From Bacillota bacterium (GTDB taxonomy: Bacteria > Bacillota > Clostridia > Peptostreptococcales > Anaerovoracaceae), in NCBI GenBank assembly GCA_022706625.1, contig JAKJCD010000009.1, positions 1 through 26,052 of the forward strand: a stretch of DNA of 26,052 bases. The letters are read 5' to 3'. The position numbers and the translations under genes are program-made. The notes beneath the pieces were generated by a model. It was not told the DNA's origin. It made no database searches and saw only the letters and a program-made list of their open reading frames with translations. This document shows positions 15,628 through 23,685 of this stretch, in pieces (the stretch's first letter is position 1; each line of letters opens with the position of its first letter).

Positions 15628-16578
15628 TTGAGAAGAAAAACATTACACGGAAGGGCACGGAGCAGAAGAATTTTTTTGTTCTTTACCGTGCTGTTTTGGA
15701 GCCTGTTCACAATAACCTGCATTACTATCTTAAAAGGTGGATTGCTGAACTCTGAAACAAGCATCGGTCAGGAAATGGGAAAGCAATATCTGTCCGCAGC
15801 CTTCCCGGCAATCAGCAGAAGTACGGGAGCAGGCATAAGGGCGTCATTTGAAGAATCACCGTTTGAGGGAAGCCTTATTATAACAAAAAGGTCAGCAGCG
15901 GGGGAAGAAAAGCAGGATAAGTCAGCGCAGGGTATTTCTGAGCCGGGCAACGGGAGCATTCTTGACAGTGTTTCTTATGATGCTCCCGTTATTTTGATTT
16001 ACCATACTCATGCAACAGAATCATATCTGCCGGTCGATTCGGGAAATTACCATTCCATTGAAGAAAAAGGTACAGTCAGAGAAGCAGGCAGTGTTCTTAA
16101 GGCGGCACTGGAGGCAAAGGGCATTCCGGCCGTCCATGATAAGTCGATCTATGATTCACCATCTTACAGCAAATCTTACAGCCGGTCTTTAGAAGCAACG
16201 CAAAAGACTTTGAGTTCAAATCCTACAATACGTATCATTATAGACCTCCACAGAGATGCTGCGTCGTATTCGGGAAACAATAAGCATTCTTTTATCACAG
16301 AAGGTAAAGAAGCGGCGCAATTTTGCCTGGTAGTCGGACGGGGGAACGAGAATGCCAATGCATTGACAGATTTTGCAAACAGAATAAATCAAAAAGCGAA
16401 CAGCCTTTATCCGGGCTTCAGCAAAGGGATTATTTTAAAAGAATACAGATATAATCAATTCATAGACGATAATTGTATCCTGCTAGAAATGGGAAACAAT
16501 CTGAACACCATTGAGGAGGTCAGAGTATCGGCTGCTTTGTTTGCTCGGGTGATTGAAGAGATACTGAAAGAGATGTAG
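15628..16578 (+). CDS. spoIIP: Stage II sporulation protein P (cell-wall hydrolase)
   Basis: A membrane-anchored amidase/endopeptidase that, with SpoIID and SpoIIM, thins septal peptidoglycan to drive engulfment of the forespore. The N terminus is basic, then a hydrophobic segment (about residues 15-32, FLFFTVLFWSLFTITCIT) anchors it. The catalytic domain shows the ligand motifs VILIYHTHATESY, IIDLHRDAAS and LLEMGNN, containing the expected His, His and Glu. I favour TTG at 15628, which is eight bases after AGAGG; the GTG at 15619 overlaps that site. At about 316 residues it is a little shorter than many homologues, mainly in the linker after the anchor. It is co-directional with gpr, seven bases after its stop at the earliest start. 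Confidence 0.93.
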   Translation: MRRKTLHGRARSRRIFLFFTVLFWSLFTITCITILKGGLLNSETSIGQEMGKQYLSAAFPAISRSTGAGIRASFEESPFEGSLIITKRSAAGEEKQDKSAQGISEPGNGSILDSVSYDAPVILIYHTHATESYLPVDSGNYHSIEEKGTVREAGSVLKAALEAKGIPAVHDKSIYDSPSYSKSYSRSLEATQKTLSSNPTIRIIIDLHRDAASYSGNNKHSFITEGKEAAQFCLVVGRGNENANALTDFANRINQKANSLYPGFSKGIILKEYRYNQFIDDNCILLEMGNNLNTIEEVRVSAALFARVIEEILKEM

Positions 16579-16594
16579 AGAAAAGAGGTACCTT

Positions 16595-16930
16595 ATGAGG
16601 ATGGATAAAAAGGCCGAATCGAATGCGGTAAAACAAGAAAGGGCCCTGCTGAGAAAGAAGAAAACGGCAGTTTTCTTGCTGACTTTCTGTTTCTATTTAG
16701 GATTGGCTGCTGTGGACAGTGCATGCTCGGAAATGACCGGGCACCCGGGTTCGCTGATACTAAAGACTGTGCGCATCGATAAGGATCAGATAGCGGTCTC
16801 CTTCCTCGGGAAGGAAACTTTGGTAAATACAGACCGGTTCTTTAATACATTTTATCGGTTTAAGAATAGTCATGCAAAGATGCTGACTGATATGCACGAA
16901 GAGTTGCCCTTCCCGTCAAGAACGCTGTAA
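16595..16930 (+). CDS. Small membrane protein of unknown function between spoIIP and lepA
   Basis: A 111-residue protein I do not recognise. It has a strongly basic N-terminal tail (KKAESN...RKKK, residues 4-23) and one hydrophobic segment at about 24-41 (TAVFLLTFCFYLGLAAVD). A soluble domain of about 65 residues follows, including SLILKTVRIDKDQIAVSFLGKE. The positive-inside rule puts the C-terminal part outside the membrane. A ribosome site AGAGGT precedes ATG 16595; ATG 16601 is an alternative. It starts 17 bases after spoIIP, so it is probably made with the sporulation genes. lepA has its own promoter just downstream. A role near SpoIIP in the septum is possible but is only inference from position. 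Confidence 0.75.
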   Translation: MRMDKKAESNAVKQERALLRKKKTAVFLLTFCFYLGLAAVDSACSEMTGHPGSLILKTVRIDKDQIAVSFLGKETLVNTDRFFNTFYRFKNSHAKMLTDMHEELPFPSRTL

Positions 16931-16947
16931 TCGGCGGACAAGCCTAT

Positions 16948-16976
16948 TTGAACAAAGGCTAGGATTATGCTATAAT
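16948..16976 (+). promoter_or_regulatory. Strong sigma-A promoter before lepA
   Basis: TTGAAC (16948-16953), a 17-base spacer and perfect TATAAT (16971-16976) with an extended TGC. It separates vegetative lepA transcription from the sporulation genes upstream. Confidence 0.75.
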
Positions 16977-17057
16977 CAATCAGGTTGCAGCGGCGGATTG
17001 ACCGGCTTTATTTACACAGAATACAAAGTTGCGAAGCATTTTATTGTTGGAGGGAAT

Positions 17058-18869
17058 ATGGATCAATACCAGAACTTAATCAGGAACTTCTGTATAATTG
17101 CCCACATCGATCATGGCAAGTCTACCCTTGCGGACAGGTTACTGGAAAAGACCGGACTTGTCGCTCATCGGGATATGAAGGAACAGTTTCTCGACAATAT
17201 GGACATCGAAAGGGAAAGGGGCATAACTATAAAACTGCAGACCACAAGGCTTGCATACAGGGCCCGGGACGGGAAAGATTACATTTTTAATCTAATTGAT
17301 ACTCCGGGACATGTGGATTTTACCTACGAAGTTTCACGCAGCCTTGCCGCCTGTGAAGGCGCAGTGCTGGTAGTGGATGCGACCCAGGGGGTTGAGGCCC
17401 AGACACTCGCTAATGTATATCTTGCTTTGGATGAGGATCTTGAGATCCTTCCGGTGATTAATAAAATCGACCTTGCCAGTGCGGATCCTGATGCGGCAAA
17501 AGCTGAAATCGAGGAAATCATCGGGATCGATGCTTCGGAAGCTCCGTTGATCTCCGCTAAAGAAGGAGTGGGCATAGAAGATGTACTGGAAGGAGTGATC
17601 CGGTGTATCCCGCCTCCTTCGGGGAATTCTGAGGGAAAGCTTAAAGCATTGATCTTTGATTCATATTACGATAATTACAGGGGTGTGGTCATCTACGCAC
17701 GCATCTTTGACGGAGCTCTGAAGGAAGGGGACATGATCCGCCTGATGAGCACAAAAAAGAAATATGAGGTGACGGAGGTGGGAGTTTTTGCTCCGGGGCA
17801 CACGCCGGTAAAGATGCTGAAAGCGGGGGATGTAGGATATATTTGTGCCAGCATCAAACAAGTGGCGGATGCCAGGGTCGGCGATACCATCACTTTGGAT
17901 AATGATCCGACGGAAGCAGCCTTACCCGGTTATAAAAAGATGCAATCTATGGTCTATTGCGGTATTTATCCCGCTGAAGGAGAGAAATATGAGAGTATAA
18001 GGGATGCTCTTGAGAAGCTCCAGGTCAACGATGCGGCATTTTTATTCGAACCTGAAACATCCACAGCTTTGGGTTTTGGATTTCGCTGCGGGTTTTTAGG
18101 GCTGCTGCATATGGAAATCATTGTCGAGAGGCTTGAGAGGGAGTTTGATCTTGATATTGTTACCACATCGCCCAGCGTCATATATAAGGTTATTATGGAC
18201 GACGGCAGCGAGATATTTATACAAAATCCATCCAATCTTCCTCCTGCCAATCAGATCAGCCACATTGAGGAACCGCTGGTAAAAGCCGATATCATGATCC
18301 CGAAGGAATACGTAGGCAGTATCATGGAAATATGCCAGGATAGGCGCGGGGTCATGATACATATGGAATATATTACGGAAAACCGGGTGACTCTGCACTA
18401 TGAAATGCCATTAAATGAGGTGATTTATGATTTCTTTGATGCACTTAAATCAAAGACAAAGGGCTACGGATCTTTGGATTATGAACTGCTTCGTTATGAG
18501 AAATCCAATCTGGTCAAGCTTGATATACTTCTCAACAGAGATTTAGTGGATGCTTTTTCAATGATAGTTCATGAATCCAAGGCTTACAGCAGAGGGCGTT
18601 TTGTCTGCGAGAAACTCAAGGAGATCATCCCGATGCATCAGTTTGAAGTCCCAATACAGGCTGCTATCGGACAGAAAGTCATTGCCAGGGAAACGGTAAA
18701 AGCTTTTCGCAAAGATGTTATCGCCAAGTGCTACGGCGGAGATATTTCCCGTAAGAAAAAACTTCTGGAGAAACAGAAGGAAGGCAAGAAGAGGATGCGG
18801 CAGTTTGGAAGCGTAGAAGTGCCCCAAGAGGCTTTTACGGCAGTTCTGAAGTATGACGACAACAAGTAA
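17058..18869 (+). CDS. lepA: Elongation factor 4 (LepA back-translocase)
   Basis: A 603-residue ribosome-bound GTPase that acts on the 30S subunit and on translating ribosomes, and is reported to allow back-translocation under ionic stress. The G motifs are complete: AHIDHGKS (G1), the ERGITIK switch (G2), DTPGH (G3), NKID (G4) and SAK (G5). The domain order is that of EF-G without domain IV, ending in the LepA-specific C-terminal region (YGGDISRKKKLLEKQKEGKKRM). The ATG at 17058 is chosen for the TTGGAGGG site and the family start; an open extension to 16998 has none. It overlaps the open frame of hemW. An extended -10 promoter precedes it. Confidence 0.97.
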   Translation: MDQYQNLIRNFCIIAHIDHGKSTLADRLLEKTGLVAHRDMKEQFLDNMDIERERGITIKLQTTRLAYRARDGKDYIFNLIDTPGHVDFTYEVSRSLAACEGAVLVVDATQGVEAQTLANVYLALDEDLEILPVINKIDLASADPDAAKAEIEEIIGIDASEAPLISAKEGVGIEDVLEGVIRCIPPPSGNSEGKLKALIFDSYYDNYRGVVIYARIFDGALKEGDMIRLMSTKKKYEVTEVGVFAPGHTPVKMLKAGDVGYICASIKQVADARVGDTITLDNDPTEAALPGYKKMQSMVYCGIYPAEGEKYESIRDALEKLQVNDAAFLFEPETSTALGFGFRCGFLGLLHMEIIVERLEREFDLDIVTTSPSVIYKVIMDDGSEIFIQNPSNLPPANQISHIEEPLVKADIMIPKEYVGSIMEICQDRRGVMIHMEYITENRVTLHYEMPLNEVIYDFFDALKSKTKGYGSLDYELLRYEKSNLVKLDILLNRDLVDAFSMIVHESKAYSRGRFVCEKLKEIIPMHQFEVPIQAAIGQKVIARETVKAFRKDVIAKCYGGDISRKKKLLEKQKEGKKRMRQFGSVEVPQEAFTAVLKYDDNK

Positions 18870-18882
18870 AAGGCAACCTGAC

Positions 18883-20046
18883 ATGAAATACCCGGGATTA
18901 TATATCCATATACCTTTTTGTGCAAAAAAGTGCAATTACTGCGATTTTCTATCAGCTGGAAATACAAGCAAGGAAGACCACTCTTTATATATCGAGGCTC
19001 TACTTTGTGAACTCCGATACTATGCGGACAGTGATATAATTTTTGATACGGTTTATATAGGAGGGGGGACCCCTTCTCTGCTTGACTGCAGTTCCATAGC
19101 CCGTATTATGGACAGCATCCGGAGTGATTTCAGATTAACGGAGCATGCAGAGGTCACAGTGGAAGCAAACCCGGACTCGCTGGATAAGCGCAAGCTTTTA
19201 ACGTACAGGGAAATCGGGATCAACCGTTTAAGCATAGGCGCTCAGTCCATGGACGACGGGCTTCTCAGTTTTTTAGGGAGGATCCATACCGTTGACACCT
19301 TCCTTCGAAGCTATTATTCAGCACGGAATTGCGGCTTTCAAAATATCAGTGTGGATCTTATGTTTTCTATACCGGGACAGACCGCAGAGCTCTGGATGGA
19401 CGGCCTTGAGAGGGTCGTTGGGCTTAATCCCGAACATATTTCTTTTTACAGCATGCAGATAGAAGAAGGAACACCATTTCATAAACTTTGGGAAGAAGGG
19501 ACTCTGAGGCCGGTGGATGATACCGAGGACAGGGCCATGTACCACAGGACAATAAACAGGCTTGAAAATGCAGGATACCTGCATTATGAGATATCAAACG
19601 CAGCGAAACCCGGCTGTGAATCTCGTCACAACTTGAAATACTGGTCTATGGGAGAATACCTTGGAATAGGCCTGGGGGCACATTCATATATAGGCGGAAG
19701 ACGAAGAAGCAACGAAACAGATTTAAACAAATATGTTCGTATTGCAGCCCGTGCTCCCGAAAGGGGGAAACTGAACGGCATCGGCCCTTGTACAGTGTGG
19801 AGTCATAAAAATACAAAGGAAGATGAAATGTCCGACTACGTGTTTACAGGACTTAGAAAAGTTTCAGGCATAAAGCTTTCGGATTTTAAAGAAAGGTTTG
19901 GTACAGCCTTGTGTGAGATTTACGCAGATCCTGTTATTAAACACAAAAAAACCGGCTTACTGGAAATCGATCCGGACAATGACCGGCTGTCGCTGACCCT
20001 TAATGGGATGGATCTATTCAATCGGGTTTTGATCGATTTTATTTAG
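18883..20046 (+). CDS. hemW: Radical SAM heme chaperone HemW
   Basis: A 387-residue radical SAM protein of the HemN-like group that transfers heme to respiratory enzymes rather than oxidising coproporphyrinogen. The cluster motif C13-x3-C17-x2-C20 is present (FCAKKCNYCDF). It is followed by YIGGGTPSLL, VEANPDSLD, RLSIGAQSMDD, SVDLMFSIPGQT and the HemW-type EEGTPF. A HemN C-terminal domain ends the protein. I prefer ATG 18883, which follows AAAAGG and gives the family N terminus. The frame is open from ATG 18853, which would overlap lepA by 17 bases and add ten residues. lepA-hemW is a very common pair. In an anaerobe the client is unclear. Confidence 0.92.
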   Translation: MKYPGLYIHIPFCAKKCNYCDFLSAGNTSKEDHSLYIEALLCELRYYADSDIIFDTVYIGGGTPSLLDCSSIARIMDSIRSDFRLTEHAEVTVEANPDSLDKRKLLTYREIGINRLSIGAQSMDDGLLSFLGRIHTVDTFLRSYYSARNCGFQNISVDLMFSIPGQTAELWMDGLERVVGLNPEHISFYSMQIEEGTPFHKLWEEGTLRPVDDTEDRAMYHRTINRLENAGYLHYEISNAAKPGCESRHNLKYWSMGEYLGIGLGAHSYIGGRRRSNETDLNKYVRIAARAPERGKLNGIGPCTVWSHKNTKEDEMSDYVFTGLRKVSGIKLSDFKERFGTALCEIYADPVIKHKKTGLLEIDPDNDRLSLTLNGMDLFNRVLIDFI

Positions 20047-20071
20047 AAATTGCTGTTACCGGAGGGGAAAT

Positions 20072-21550
20072 ATGCCTAAATACATCATGTCATTGGATCA
20101 GGGGACCACATCCTGCCGCTGCATTATCTTCAATCGAAAAGGCGAAAATGTAAGCATAGCGCAAAAAGAAATAAAACAAATCTACCCATACCCGGGCTTT
20201 GTGGAACACGATGCCATGGAGATCTGGGCTATTCAGATCGGCGTTGCACAGCAGGCTATGCGGCAGATCGGAGCAGAATACCACGACATTGCCGCAATCG
20301 GGATCACAAATCAAAGGGAGACGACTGTGGTATGGGATAAGGAAACCGGGCGTCCTGTATATAATGCCATTGTCTGGCAATGCAGAAGAACGGCGGAATA
20401 TTGTGATGAATTGAAATCAGAAGGACTGACCGATACTATTCGCAATAAGACAGGGTTGTTTATAGATGCATATTTTTCCGCTACAAAATTGAAGTGGATA
20501 CTCGATCATACGGAAAACGGCAGGGAGCGTGCCCGAAAAGGCGAGCTTCTCTTCGGGACGGTGGAAAGCTGGTTGATCTGGAAACTCACTAAGGGCAAAG
20601 TACATGTCACCGACTATTCCAATGCCGCACGCACGATGCTCTTCAATATTAACGATTTAAAATGGGATGAAGAACTTTTGTCTGTATTTGACATACCGGA
20701 GGCCATGCTCCCAAGGGCAGTACCCTCCAGCTGTTTCTACGGAGAATCGGATCCGCTTATATTCGGGGGAACTATCCCTATAACCTCAGCTTCCGGAGAT
20801 CAGCAGGCCGCTCTTTTCGGACAGGCTTGTTTTCAGGAGGGAAACGTAAAGAATACTTACGGAACGGGAGGATTTCTCCTTATGAATACCGGAAAAAAAC
20901 CGGTTTATTCGAAAAATGGATTATTGACCACAATAGCCTGGGGAATAGATAAAGATGTCAATTATGCCTTGGAAGGCGCGGTCTTTATTGCGGGAGCTGC
21001 TGTACAATGGCTTAGAGACGAGCTGAAAATTATTGAAAAAGCATCTGATACCGAGATGATAGCATTATCTGTGCCGGATACAAACGGCATATATTTTGTT
21101 CCGGCTTTTGTCGGCCTCGGTGCTCCGTATTGGGATCCTTACGCCCGAGGCATCATAACAGGCCTTTCCAGGGGGACCAATCGAAATCACCTGATAAGGG
21201 CTGCCCTTGAAGCCATAGCTTACCAAACCTTTGATGTCCTTCTTGCAATGCATGAGGATTCAGGGATAGAGCTTGCTGCACTTAAGGTGGACGGAGGAGC
21301 TTCCGCAAACGATTTTCTTATGCAATTCCAGGCTGATATAATCGGCACCCCCGTAGAACGCCCCCTGAACCGGGAAAGCACTGCTTTCGGAGCAGCGTGC
21401 CTTGCTGGTTTGGCAGTGGGATATTGGAATAATACGGAGGATATTAAAGATAACAGAAGTATTGACAGAGTATTTGAACCTGTCATGAGCAAGGCAGATC
21501 GAGAAAGGCTGCTTTTAGGCTGGCACAAGGCTGTATCGCGGTGCCGCTGA
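20072..21550 (+). CDS. glpK: Glycerol kinase
   Basis: A 492-residue FGGY-family kinase that phosphorylates glycerol to glycerol-3-phosphate with ATP. Hallmarks are MSLDQGTTSCRCIIF (phosphate 1 motif), ITNQRETTVVWD, NAIVWQCRRT, DYSNAARTMLFNI, SGDQQAALFGQ, YGTGGFLLMNTG and DGGASANDFLMQFQAD. In the loop before SGDQQAAL, Firmicute enzymes usually carry a His that HPr phosphorylates to activate the kinase. Here that stretch reads DPLIFGGTIPI with Ile230 and no His, so PTS control through this site is probably absent. The ribosome site CGGAGGGG is strong. No glpF or glpD is adjacent, and glpK sits unusually between hemW and the hrcA promoter. Confidence 0.96.
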   Translation: MPKYIMSLDQGTTSCRCIIFNRKGENVSIAQKEIKQIYPYPGFVEHDAMEIWAIQIGVAQQAMRQIGAEYHDIAAIGITNQRETTVVWDKETGRPVYNAIVWQCRRTAEYCDELKSEGLTDTIRNKTGLFIDAYFSATKLKWILDHTENGRERARKGELLFGTVESWLIWKLTKGKVHVTDYSNAARTMLFNINDLKWDEELLSVFDIPEAMLPRAVPSSCFYGESDPLIFGGTIPITSASGDQQAALFGQACFQEGNVKNTYGTGGFLLMNTGKKPVYSKNGLLTTIAWGIDKDVNYALEGAVFIAGAAVQWLRDELKIIEKASDTEMIALSVPDTNGIYFVPAFVGLGAPYWDPYARGIITGLSRGTNRNHLIRAALEAIAYQTFDVLLAMHEDSGIELAALKVDGGASANDFLMQFQADIIGTPVERPLNRESTAFGAACLAGLAVGYWNNTEDIKDNRSIDRVFEPVMSKADRERLLLGWHKAVSRCR

Positions 21551-21568
21551 CAGAAAGAATACAGGATT

Positions 21569-21847
21569 ATGAAAGAATATAAGAAATATTATGATGAACT
21601 GATTAAAATGCCTCCTTTTGCTCACATTAACAGTGAAAAGGATTTGGACTGGTTAATGAACTGCCTGGAGGGCAAGGTCGTCGATTATACAGGCGAGGAT
21701 ATAATTCAGTATGAAGACGGGTATATATTCGTAAAAATCGGTGAAACCGGAAAAGCGCTTCAAATGAAACGAAACAGAACTGAGAAACTTTGCAGCTTTA
21801 AATGTGAATTCCATCAAAAATTGCTCGAATATCTGAAGAATACATAG
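21569..21847 (+). CDS. Small unknown protein after glpK
   Basis: A 92-residue soluble protein without signal peptide or membrane segment; I do not recognise the family. The first half is acidic (EKDLDWLMNCLEGKVVDYTGEDIIQ) and the second is basic (KALQMKRNRTEKLC), with two Cys near the C terminus (CSFKC). It begins 18 bases after glpK and ends 80 bases before the hrcA promoter, so it is most likely co-transcribed with glpK. The ribosome site is weak (AGGA). Codon usage looks like its neighbours. Confidence 0.65.
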   Translation: MKEYKKYYDELIKMPPFAHINSEKDLDWLMNCLEGKVVDYTGEDIIQYEDGYIFVKIGETGKALQMKRNRTEKLCSFKCEFHQKLLEYLKNT

Positions 21848-21927
21848 TGTTGCTGCAGCCGCCGTCTTAAGCGAGTCGATGATCGATAAAACATCGCTGC
21901 CTAATTGGAAAAATTTAAATAAAACTG

Positions 21928-21956
21928 TTGACAAGACGGGCAGACGATGCTAAATT
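21928..21956 (+). promoter_or_regulatory. Sigma-A promoter of the hrcA heat-shock operon
   Basis: TTGACA (21928-21933), a 17-base spacer and TAAATT (21951-21956). The start near 21963 lies at the edge of the CIRCE operator, as in other class I heat-shock promoters. Confidence 0.75.
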
Positions 21957-21965
21957 GATATTAGG

Positions 21966-21992
21966 TTAGCACTCACCTTAATAGAGTGCTAA
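21966..21992. promoter_or_regulatory. CIRCE operator (HrcA-binding site)
   Basis: TTAGCACTC (21966-21974), nine bases, then GAGTGCTAA (21984-21992): a perfect match to the conserved inverted repeat bound by HrcA. HrcA is encoded 18 bases downstream, so the operon represses itself. Confidence 0.98.
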
Positions 21993-22010
21993 CAAGGGAA
22001 GGTAAGGACA

Positions 22011-23048
22011 ATGAACCTGAATGAGCGCAAACTTCAAATCCTGCAGGCTATAATTTCGGATTTTATCAGATCCGCCGAGCCGGTGGGGTCCCGTACTCTC
22101 TCTCGCAAATATGAGATGGGGATCAGCCCGGCCACGATCCGAAACGAGATGGCAGATTTGGAAGAAATGGGATTCTTGACTCACCCTTATACGTCGGCAG
22201 GACGGGTGCCTTCCACAAAAGCATACAGATTGTATGTGGATGATTTGATGGAACGGCATGAGCTTGAGGAAAAAGAAAAAACTCAAATCAGAAATAAATT
22301 GAATGCGAAGATCCTTGAGCTGGATAAAACGGTGGAGCATGCGGCAAAGCTGTTATCGGAACTCACAAATCTTACTTCTTTTGCAGTAACTCCGGGCAAG
22401 CATGAGGATTTTTTAAAGTATGTTAATATAATGCCGGTGGATGCGGATACCGTAGTGCTTGTTCTGGTATCGGAAAGCGGCAAGGTCTCCAACACGGCGC
22501 TGAAGCTAAAGGTGCCTTGCAGGAACGAACAGCTGGAACTTTTGTCAAAGGTCATGACATACAACTATAAAGGGAAAAAGCTGTCCGACATACTCACGAT
22601 GGATATCATACGCAGCTTCGAATCGGATATCGCAGCCATGAGCAAGCTTGCCGAATCTATAATGCCCAGGTTTATGATTACACTGGAAAACATGCTGGAC
22701 ACCGAATTATATTTGGACGGACTCATGAATATCTTCACGATACCTGAGTACAACGATATCGAAAAGGCCAAATTGTTCCTTGAAATGGTCAATCAAAAAA
22801 GATTTACCGACGTACTTGTAAATAGAGACAACGGTGTAATCATCACCATAGGCGATGAAAATTCCGAAGAGATCATGAGAGATTGCAGCTTGATAACGGC
22901 TACCTATAAAATCAACGGAAAGCTGATCGGCAGGCTTGGAGTCATAGGACCGACGAGAATGCGGTACAATCACGTCACATCGGTGATAGAATACATGACG
23001 CAGCATTTAAATGAAGCATTTGAAACCGGAGGAAAAGAGGATGAGTAA
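22011..23048 (+). CDS. hrcA: Heat-inducible transcription repressor HrcA
   Basis: A 345-residue repressor of class I heat-shock genes, whose folding depends on GroEL. The N-terminal winged helix (residues 1-75) shows ERKLQILQAIISDFI, AEPVGSRTL, GISPATIRNEMADLEEMGFL and PYTSAGRVPSTKAYR, all diagnostic. The central GAF-like domain and C-terminal GVIGPTRMRY block are also present. The start follows GGAAGGTAAGG. The stop overlaps the grpE start by eight bases, implying translational coupling. It is the first gene of hrcA-grpE-dnaK-dnaJ and sits directly after a perfect CIRCE. Length is typical. Confidence 0.98.
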   Translation: MNLNERKLQILQAIISDFIRSAEPVGSRTLSRKYEMGISPATIRNEMADLEEMGFLTHPYTSAGRVPSTKAYRLYVDDLMERHELEEKEKTQIRNKLNAKILELDKTVEHAAKLLSELTNLTSFAVTPGKHEDFLKYVNIMPVDADTVVLVLVSESGKVSNTALKLKVPCRNEQLELLSKVMTYNYKGKKLSDILTMDIIRSFESDIAAMSKLAESIMPRFMITLENMLDTELYLDGLMNIFTIPEYNDIEKAKLFLEMVNQKRFTDVLVNRDNGVIITIGDENSEEIMRDCSLITATYKINGKLIGRLGVIGPTRMRYNHVTSVIEYMTQHLNEAFETGGKEDE

Positions 23049-23607
23049 AAAGAAGGACTCGGCTAATGAGGAAGTTTTGAGAGAACAGGATGCGAATGAC
23101 GGGAGCCCGGAAGATACGACGGCTTCTGAAGAAAACGAAGAAACTCTGCAGGAGCAGCAGGAGGCGGAAAACAATGAGGCGCTGAAGAGCAAAGAAGAAG
23201 AGGAATTGCAGACAAGGTATTTAAGGCTGGCTGCTGATTTTCAAAACTACAAAAGAAGGGTAGAAAAAGAGAGAAATGACATTTATGCATATGCCAATGA
23301 AAAACTCATGGCGGAACTGCTTAATGTAATAGATAATTTCGATCGGGCTTTAGCGGTCGAGAGCATTGATGCCGGAATGAAAGAAGGCATGTTGATGATA
23401 TTTTCACAGTTCAAGGATGTGCTGGAAAAATCAGGGCTCGAAGAAATCCCCGCCGAGGGAGAGGACTTTGACCCAAACTGTCACCATGCGGTACAAACAG
23501 AAAGCAGCGATGTCCTTCACAGCGGTCAGATTGCAAAGGTGCTGCAAAAAGGATATTCGCTAAACAAAAAAGTAATACGCCCATCCATGGTCATAGTAGT
23601 CGAATAA
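23041..23607 (+). CDS. grpE: Nucleotide exchange factor GrpE
   Basis: A 188-residue homodimer that releases ADP from DnaK. The first 60 residues are acidic and Gln/Glu rich, as usual. A long coiled coil (roughly residues 45-95) contains RYLRLAADFQNYKRRVEKE, and the beta-domain ends with VLQKGYSLNKKVIRPSMVIV, the family signature. ATG 23041 is chosen because GGAGGAAAAGAGG precedes it and it overlaps the hrcA stop; the open frame begins 30 bases earlier, inside hrcA, without a better site. No lesion is seen here, unlike dnaJ downstream. Confidence 0.97.
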   Translation: MSKKKDSANEEVLREQDANDGSPEDTTASEENEETLQEQQEAENNEALKSKEEEELQTRYLRLAADFQNYKRRVEKERNDIYAYANEKLMAELLNVIDNFDRALAVESIDAGMKEGMLMIFSQFKDVLEKSGLEEIPAEGEDFDPNCHHAVQTESSDVLHSGQIAKVLQKGYSLNKKVIRPSMVIVVE

Positions 23608-23685
23608 ACGGTTTAGGGCTACAGAAAAGCCAAAAGGGAGTATCGGCATTAAAAAGATTTCAATAGCATAGTAGGAGGAAAAGAA

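Noticed and set aside
16998..17057. Upstream extension of lepA
   Set aside because: LepA proteins begin near MDQYQNLIRNFCIIAHIDHGKS and the ribosome site at 17048-17053 supports ATG 17058.
23000..23041. Possible CRISPR or tandem array
   Set aside because: I looked for regularly spaced repeats across the window and found none; the only tandem motifs are the short cupin promoter repeats and the Gly-rich codons of dnaJ.
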